NCBI RefSeq assembly: GCF_900102195.1
Contig: NZ_FNBE01000013.1
Location: 62,001 to 126,000, forward strand
DNA from: Pseudonocardia oroxyli
GTDB taxonomy: Bacteria; Actinomycetota; Actinomycetes; Mycobacteriales; Pseudonocardiaceae
DNA: 64,000 bases
Direction: 5' to 3'
The position numbers were made by a program, and so were the translations under genes. The notes below the pieces were generated by a model. The model did no database searches. It was not told where the DNA came from and saw only the letters and a list, made by a program, of their open reading frames with translations. Every line of letters starts with the position of its first letter. The stretch's first letter is position 1. Positions 59,602-64,000 of the stretch are shown in pieces.

Positions 59602-60462
59602 GTGGGACGTGTGGGGTTGGTCGTGGGCGGGCAGTTCTCCGTGCAGTTCGGTGCCGCCGTGGCGGCGCTGCTGTTCGAGCGGGTCGGCGCGGGCGGGGCG
59701 GTCGCCCTGCGCCTCGGGCTCTCCGGGGCGGCGCTGCTGCTGGTCTGCCGGCCCACCCTGCGCGGGCGCACGCGGGCCGACGTGCTGACCGCGCTGGGCT
59801 ACGGCCTGGCCCTGGGCGGCATGAACCTGTGCTTCTACGAGGCGATCTCGCGCATCCCGCTCGGCGTCGCCGTGACCCTGGAGGTGCTCGGGCCGCTGAC
59901 CCTGTCCGTGCTCACCGCGCGGGGGACGCTGCGGTGGGTGTGGGCGGGCCTGGCGCTCGCGGGCGTCGCGCTGCTGGGGGCGGCGGACGCGGGCGCGCTG
60001 TCCCCGGTCGGGGTGGCGTTCGCGCTGGCGGCGGGCGCGCTGTGGGCCTGCTACATCCTGCTCGCGCAGCGGGCCGGGCGGACCTTCGCGCGGCTCGACG
60101 GCCTGGCCCTCGGGTTCGGCGTGGCGGCCCTCCTCGTGGCCCCGGTCGGGATCGCCGAGGCGGGGGCGGACCTGCTGGACCCGACGGTCCTGGCCCTCGG
60201 CGCCGCCGTCGCCGTGCTGTCCTCGCTGCTCCCGTACTCGCTGGAGATCCTCGCGCTGCGCACGGTCCCGGCGAGCACCTTCGCGGTGATCATGAGCCTG
60301 TCCCCGGCCGTCGCCGCGCTGGCGGGCGCCCTCGTCCTCGACCAACCCCTCACGGTCCTCTCGGCCGTGGCCATCGCCCTGGTCGTGGCCGCGAACATCG
60401 GCGCGATCGCCCGTCCCGCACCCGCCCCCACCCCGGCCCGCCCCGGCCACGGCGCAAGATGA
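59602..60462 (+). CDS. EamA-family (RhtA-like) exporter
   Basis: 286 aa with ten predicted membrane helices in two EamA repeats; [21 protein letters not shown] and [20 protein letters not shown] are typical of amino acid/metabolite exporters such as RhtA. GTG start. The Pro-rich C-terminus is cytoplasmic. Divergent from lysR. Confidence 0.9.
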   Translation: MGRVGLVVGGQFSVQFGAAVAALLFERVGAGGAVALRLGLSGAALLLVCRPTLRGRTRADVLTALGYGLALGGMNLCFYEAISRIPLGVAVTLEVLGPLTLSVLTARGTLRWVWAGLALAGVALLGAADAGALSPVGVAFALAAGALWACYILLAQRAGRTFARLDGLALGFGVAALLVAPVGIAEAGADLLDPTVLALGAAVAVLSSLLPYSLEILALRTVPASTFAVIMSLSPAVAALAGALVLDQPLTVLSAVAIALVVAANIGAIARPAPAPTPARPGHGAR

Positions 60463-60466
60463 CGCC

Positions 60467-60874
60467 ATGGACCGTCCCCTGCGCACCCGGCTGGCCCCCG
60501 ACGTCGTCTCCGAGGAGTTCCGGGAGTTCTGGACCGAGCGGCACCTCGTCACCCTCGTGACGCTGCGCACCGACGGCACGCCGCACGTCGTGCCGGTGGG
60601 CGCCACGATCGACGTCGAGGAGGGCACCGCCCGGGTGATCTGCCGGGGCGGTTCGCAGAAGGCGGTCAACGCGCGGGCCACGGGGCGGGTGGTCGTGTCC
60701 CAGGTCGACGGGCGGCGCTGGTCCTCGCTGGAGGGGACCGCCGTGGTGCTCGACGATCCGGAGGCGGTGCGGGACGCCGAAGTACGCTATGCGAAGCGCT
60801 ACCGCACGCCGCGCGCGAACCCGGAGCGCGTCGTCGTCCTGATCACCGTCGACCGGGTGCTCGGTATGGTCTGA
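60467..60874 (+). CDS. PPOX-class (F420-dependent, TIGR03618-like) protein
   Basis: 135 aa split-barrel: [33 protein letters not shown], and [21 protein letters not shown]. Family members bind F420 or FMN and reduce small compounds. It follows eamA by 4 nt and may share its promoter. Confidence 0.88.
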   Translation: MDRPLRTRLAPDVVSEEFREFWTERHLVTLVTLRTDGTPHVVPVGATIDVEEGTARVICRGGSQKAVNARATGRVVVSQVDGRRWSSLEGTAVVLDDPEAVRDAEVRYAKRYRTPRANPERVVVLITVDRVLGMV

Positions 60875-60915
60875 TTCGATTCCGAACGCTCGGGAACGCT
60901 ACGGAGGGAACCCCC

Positions 60916-62265
60916 TTGTCGGCCGACAACGTCGTGCACCTCTCCCGCTCGCAGGGCGTCACCCAGGCGGACCTCGCGATCGCGAAGCTCGGCACCAGCC
61001 GCATCGAGTCCCCGATGGCTCACCTGCTGGACGCGCGCGCGACCACCGAGCACTACGTCGACGAGGACGACCGGGTGCTGCTCGACGACACCGTCGCCGG
61101 CATCCGCGCCCGCGGCGTCTCCCTCGACGAGCTGCCCGGCCTCGAACCCTGCGGGCCGCGCCGCAAGATCTACTTCGACCCGTCCAAGACCCGCGCGGGC
61201 ATCGTGACCTGCGGCGGGCTGTGCCCGGGGCTCAACGACGTGATCGCGGGCCTGGTCCGCTCGCTGACCTACCACTACGGCGTCAAGCGCGTCGTCGGGT
61301 TCCGCAACGGCTTCCAGGGCTTCATCTCCTCCTACGGCTACGACGAGGTCGAGCTCACCCCGCAGTACGTCCGGGACATCGCGACGGACGGCGGCACCGT
61401 CCTGGGCACCTCCCGCGGCGCCCAGGACCCCGAGGAGATCGTCGACTGCCTCGAGCGGATGCACCTGAACATCCTGTTCGTGATCGGCGGCGACGGGACC
61501 ATGCGCGGCGCCATGGCCATCGAGCGGGTGGTGCGGGAGCGCAACCTGAAGATCGCCGTCGTCGGCATCCCGAAGACGATCGACAACGACATCCCCTACA
61601 TCGACCAGAGCTTCGGCTTCCAGACGGCCTTCTCCCGGGCGGCGGAGTCCATCCGCGCGGTGACCGTCGAGGCCAAGTCCACGGCCAACGGCGTCGGGCT
61701 GGTCAAGCTGATGGGCAGGCACTCCGGCTTCATCGCCTGCTACGCCTCGCTCGCCCGCTCGGACGCCGACGTCGTGCTGATCCCCGAGGTCCCGTTCTCG
61801 CTGGACTCGCTGCTCGACCACCTGCGGGACCGGGTGAGGCAGCGCGGGCACGCGGTGGTCGTCGTGGCGGAGGGGGCCGGGCAGGAGCTGATGGAGGAGG
61901 TCTCGTCCACGGACGCGTCGGGCAACCGGCGGCTGGGGGACATCGGCCGCTTCCTGCGCGCGCGGATCGAGGACGACTTCGCGGCGCGCGAGATCGAGAC
62001 CTCGGTGCGCTACATCGACCCCTCGTACGCGATCCGCTCCGTGCCGGCGAACCCGTACGACAGCGTGTACACGGTGCGGCTGTCGCAGGCCGCCGTGCAC
62101 GCGGCGATGTCGGGGCGCACGGCCATGGTCGTCGGGCGGGTGCGGCGCCGGTTCGTGCACATCCCGATGGAGCTGGCGGTCAGCAAGCGCAACCAGGTCG
62201 ACCCCAACGGCGACCTGTGGCAGGCGGTGCTGGAGTCGACGGGGCAGCCCGTGCGGTTCGCGTAG
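60916..62265 (+). CDS. 6-phosphofructokinase (PPi-PFK-clade, ATP-type)
   Basis: 449 aa starting at TTG with GGAGGG 6-7 nt upstream. GGLCPGLNDVIAG near residue 98, GGDGTMRGA near residue 191 (Gly in the position that selects ATP over PPi) and PKTIDND near 218 mark the long plant-like/group II enzymes. LMGRHSGFIA and NPYDS complete the substrate site. It commits fructose-6-phosphate to glycolysis. The N-terminal 90 residues are an extension typical of this clade. Confidence 0.9.
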   Translation: MSADNVVHLSRSQGVTQADLAIAKLGTSRIESPMAHLLDARATTEHYVDEDDRVLLDDTVAGIRARGVSLDELPGLEPCGPRRKIYFDPSKTRAGIVTCGGLCPGLNDVIAGLVRSLTYHYGVKRVVGFRNGFQGFISSYGYDEVELTPQYVRDIATDGGTVLGTSRGAQDPEEIVDCLERMHLNILFVIGGDGTMRGAMAIERVVRERNLKIAVVGIPKTIDNDIPYIDQSFGFQTAFSRAAESIRAVTVEAKSTANGVGLVKLMGRHSGFIACYASLARSDADVVLIPEVPFSLDSLLDHLRDRVRQRGHAVVVVAEGAGQELMEEVSSTDASGNRRLGDIGRFLRARIEDDFAAREIETSVRYIDPSYAIRSVPANPYDSVYTVRLSQAAVHAAMSGRTAMVVGRVRRRFVHIPMELAVSKRNQVDPNGDLWQAVLESTGQPVRFA

Positions 62266-62274
62266 CCTCTCGGC

Positions 62275-63066
62275 GTGCCCGCGCTGCGCTTCCTCGGCCA
62301 CTCCACCGTCCGGCTGGAGCTGGGTGGGAAGGTCGTGCTCACCGACCCGGTGCTGACCTCGCGGGTCTCGTTGCTGCGCCGGGTGGTCGCGCCGCTGCGG
62401 GCGCAGGACTGGGCGGACGCGGACGTCGTGCTGATCTCGCACCTGCACGGTGACCACCTGCACGTCCCCTCGCTGCGGCTGCTGCGCCCGGACACCCGGG
62501 TGATCGTCCCGCGGGGCTCGGCCGAGTGGGTGCGCAGGCGCGGGATCCGCCGGGTCGAGGAGATCGACGTCGGGCAGACGATCGTCGACGACGGCCTGCG
62601 GATCACCGCGACCTACGCCGACCACTCCGGGCACCGCTGGGGCCCGCGCTCCACCCGCGGACCCGACTCCCCGGCGCTCGGCCACATCCTCGAGGCGGAC
62701 GGGCTGCGGGTCTACGCCGCGGGCGACACCGACCTGTTCGACGGCATGGGCTCCTTCGGCGAGCTCGACGTCGCGCTGCTCCCGGTGTGGGGCTGGGGCC
62801 CGAACCTCGGGCCCGGGCACCTCGACCCGGAGCGCGCCGCCGCCGCGGTGGACGTGCTGCGCCCGCGGCTGGCGGTGCCGGTGCACTGGGGCACCCTCGC
62901 CGTCGCGGGCCTCACCCGCGCCCCGGCCGGACACGGGGAACGCATGCGGGCGCTGCTGCACGACCCGCCGCACCGGTTCGCCGCCGCGGCCGCGGAACTC
63001 GGCAACGCCCACCGCGTCCGCATCGCCCGGCCCGGCGAGGACGTGTCGCTGCAGGGGGCCGGGTGA
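62275..63066 (+). CDS. MBL-fold metallo-hydrolase
   Basis: 263 aa beta-lactamase fold with LTDPVLTSR, zinc motif SHLHGDHLH, GDTDLFD and a final VHWGTLA. It resembles UlaG/NAPE-PLD-like hydrolases that cleave phosphodiesters or lactones. GTG start at 62275, 9 nt after pfk. Overlaps dedA by 4 nt. Confidence 0.88.
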   Translation: MPALRFLGHSTVRLELGGKVVLTDPVLTSRVSLLRRVVAPLRAQDWADADVVLISHLHGDHLHVPSLRLLRPDTRVIVPRGSAEWVRRRGIRRVEEIDVGQTIVDDGLRITATYADHSGHRWGPRSTRGPDSPALGHILEADGLRVYAAGDTDLFDGMGSFGELDVALLPVWGWGPNLGPGHLDPERAAAAVDVLRPRLAVPVHWGTLAVAGLTRAPAGHGERMRALLHDPPHRFAAAAAELGNAHRVRIARPGEDVSLQGAG

Positions 63067-63662
63067 GCACGCTCGCCGTGGACTGGACCGACCCGCAGAC
63101 CATCGGCTACCCGGCACTCGCGTTCGCCGTGCTGCTCGGCTCGATCGTCCCGGTGGTGCCGACGGGCGCCCTGGTCGGCGCGGCCGCGGCCGTCGCGATG
63201 ACCACCCACCACCTGTCGCTGCCGCTCGTGCTGGTCGTGTCCGTGCTCGGCGCGTGGGTCGGGGACGTCGTGACCTACGCGGTCGCCAAGATCGGCGGCG
63301 AGCGGGCGGTCCGGCTCGTCTCCCGGGGCCGCACCCCCGAGCAGCTGGAGTCCGCGCGGGTGCGGTTCACGCGGTGGGGGTGGCAGCTGATCGTCGTCGG
63401 GCGGCTGGTGCCCGCGGGCCGCATCCCGACCCTCGTGGCCGCGGGCACGCTCGGCTACCCCTGGCGGCGGCTGCTGCCGACCGCCCTGGCCGCCTGCGTG
63501 GCGTGGGCGATCGCGTACGCCCTGCTCGGCGTGCTCTCGGGCGGGATCTTCGACAACCCGCTGGTGGCGTCGCTGGTCGCCGCCGCGCTCGTCGTGGTGG
63601 TCAGCGCGCTCTCCGCAGGTGTCGCGGCGCTGGTCCGCCGCAGGCGCAGCACCACCCCCTGA
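63063..63662 (+). CDS. DedA-family membrane protein
   Basis: 199 aa with four to five membrane helices and the DedA motif GRLVPAGRIPTLVAAGTLGYP. DedA proteins take part in polyprenyl-phosphate/lipid scrambling and proton-linked envelope functions. GTG overlaps the MBL stop (GTGA). Confidence 0.88.
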   Translation: MSTLAVDWTDPQTIGYPALAFAVLLGSIVPVVPTGALVGAAAAVAMTTHHLSLPLVLVVSVLGAWVGDVVTYAVAKIGGERAVRLVSRGRTPEQLESARVRFTRWGWQLIVVGRLVPAGRIPTLVAAGTLGYPWRRLLPTALAACVAWAIAYALLGVLSGGIFDNPLVASLVAAALVVVVSALSAGVAALVRRRRSTTP

Positions 63663-63668
63663 CCGGCG

Positions 63669-63709
63669 AACGGCGCGTTCGCTCACACCTGGTGAGCGAA
63701 CGCGCCGTT
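63669..63709. terminator. Perfect palindrome between dedA and the acyl-CoA ligase
   Basis: Two exact 18-bp arms (AACGGCGCGTTCGCTCAC at 63669-63686, complement at 63692-63709) with a 5-nt loop, between convergent stops. The same arm sequence occurs at 33935-33974. Confidence 0.9.
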
Positions 63710-63714
63710 GGCTG

Positions 63715-64000
63715 CTACTCGGTGGGGGGCTCGACGTTGCGGCGGAGGATCTTGCCGGTCGGGCCCTTGGGCAGGGCGTCGACGAGCCAGACGCTGCGCG
63801 GGTACTTGTACGCGGCGAGGCGCTCCTTGACGAACTGCTGCAGCTCCTCGGCGGTGGCCTCGGCGCCGGGCTTGAGGGCGACGGCGGCGCCGATCTCCTC
63901 CCCGAGGTCGGCGTGCTTGATGCCGATCACAGCGGCCTCGGCGACGGCGGGGTGCTCGTAGAGGGTCTCCTCGACCTCGCGCGGGTAGACGTTGTAGCCG
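63715..64000 (-). CDS. AMP-dependent acyl-CoA synthetase/ligase (C-terminal part)
   Basis: The visible 95 residues are the mobile C-terminal domain: GYNVYPREVEETLYEHPAV, GEEIGAAVALKPG, ERLAAYKYPRSVWL, and the catalytic Lys in LPKGPTGKILRR. The N-terminal part lies beyond the window. It activates a carboxylic acid to its CoA ester through an acyl-adenylate. Confidence 0.93.
   Translation of the reverse strand, partial: GYNVYPREVEETLYEHPAVAEAAVIGIKHADLGEEIGAAVALKPGAEATAEELQQFVKERLAAYKYPRSVWLVDALPKGPTGKILRRNVEPPTE

Overview
The window is 64 kb of very high-GC DNA (third codon positions almost all G or C) with many GTG starts, ATGA/GTGA gene overlaps, a WhiB regulator, a SigB/SigF-type partner-switching cluster, DUF3618, DUF2795 and DivIVA-type proteins and F420/mycothiol-type enzyme families. 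This points to a filamentous actinomycete, most likely Pseudonocardiaceae (Pseudonocardia-like). The family is an inference and the species cannot be read from the sequence. No integrase, transposase, CRISPR array, rRNA or origin was seen, so this looks like ordinary chromosome.

Layout. 0-6.7 kb: an odd tRNA inside the 3' end of an HNH endonuclease gene, a bcp peroxiredoxin, a DUF3618 protein, an FAD ferredoxin reductase, a STAS/anti-sigma/sigma cluster, a WhiB3-like regulator and a second STAS protein. 6.8-11.8 kb: the complete urea ABC transporter operon urtABCDE, transcribed leftward. Its urtB/urtC and urtC/urtD junctions hold chains of 13-codon mini-ORFs linked by GTGA/ATGA overlaps. 12-14.8 kb: a DivIVA-like coiled-coil protein, a PLP enzyme, a third STAS protein and a DUF2795 protein. 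14.9-22.5 kb: an ATPase / histidine kinase / FtsX / FtsX operon with a receiver-only response regulator. 22.7-29.6 kb: a membrane-anchored trypsin-like protease with a zinc ribbon, a decayed P450, a MarR regulator, small oxidoreductases, a NarL regulator, a glycosyltransferase and cinA. 29.9-30.7 kb: a secreted four-repeat protein. 31-36 kb: a catabolic island (epoxide hydrolase, SDR, acetamidase, IclR and divergent protocatechuate dioxygenase genes pcaHG). 36-45 kb: GtrA, haloacetate dehalogenase, CoA-transferase, WYL regulator, second epoxide hydrolase, glutathionyl-hydroquinone-reductase-like GST, NagZ-like GH3 and a DUF559 nuclease-like protein. 44.6-52.9 kb: a tight operon of a KAS III fusion, a giant single-chain acetyl-CoA carboxylase and a PhaB/FabG-like reductase. 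53-60 kb: CMD and VOC proteins, an HxlR/MFS/rifampin-phosphotransferase-like group, and LysR/EamA. 60.5-64 kb: a PPOX protein, phosphofructokinase, MBL hydrolase, DedA and the end of an acyl-CoA ligase.

The strongest unexplained signals are (1) the tandem mini-ORF relays inside the urt operon, (2) a family of long palindromes placed at gene ends, many contributing the stop codons of the genes they terminate, (3) the tRNA/HNH gene overlap, and (4) the KAS III / eukaryote-like ACC / reductase operon, which could make 3-hydroxyacyl-CoA without a thiolase. All functional calls rest on reading the sequence and on remembered family motifs. No database search was run.
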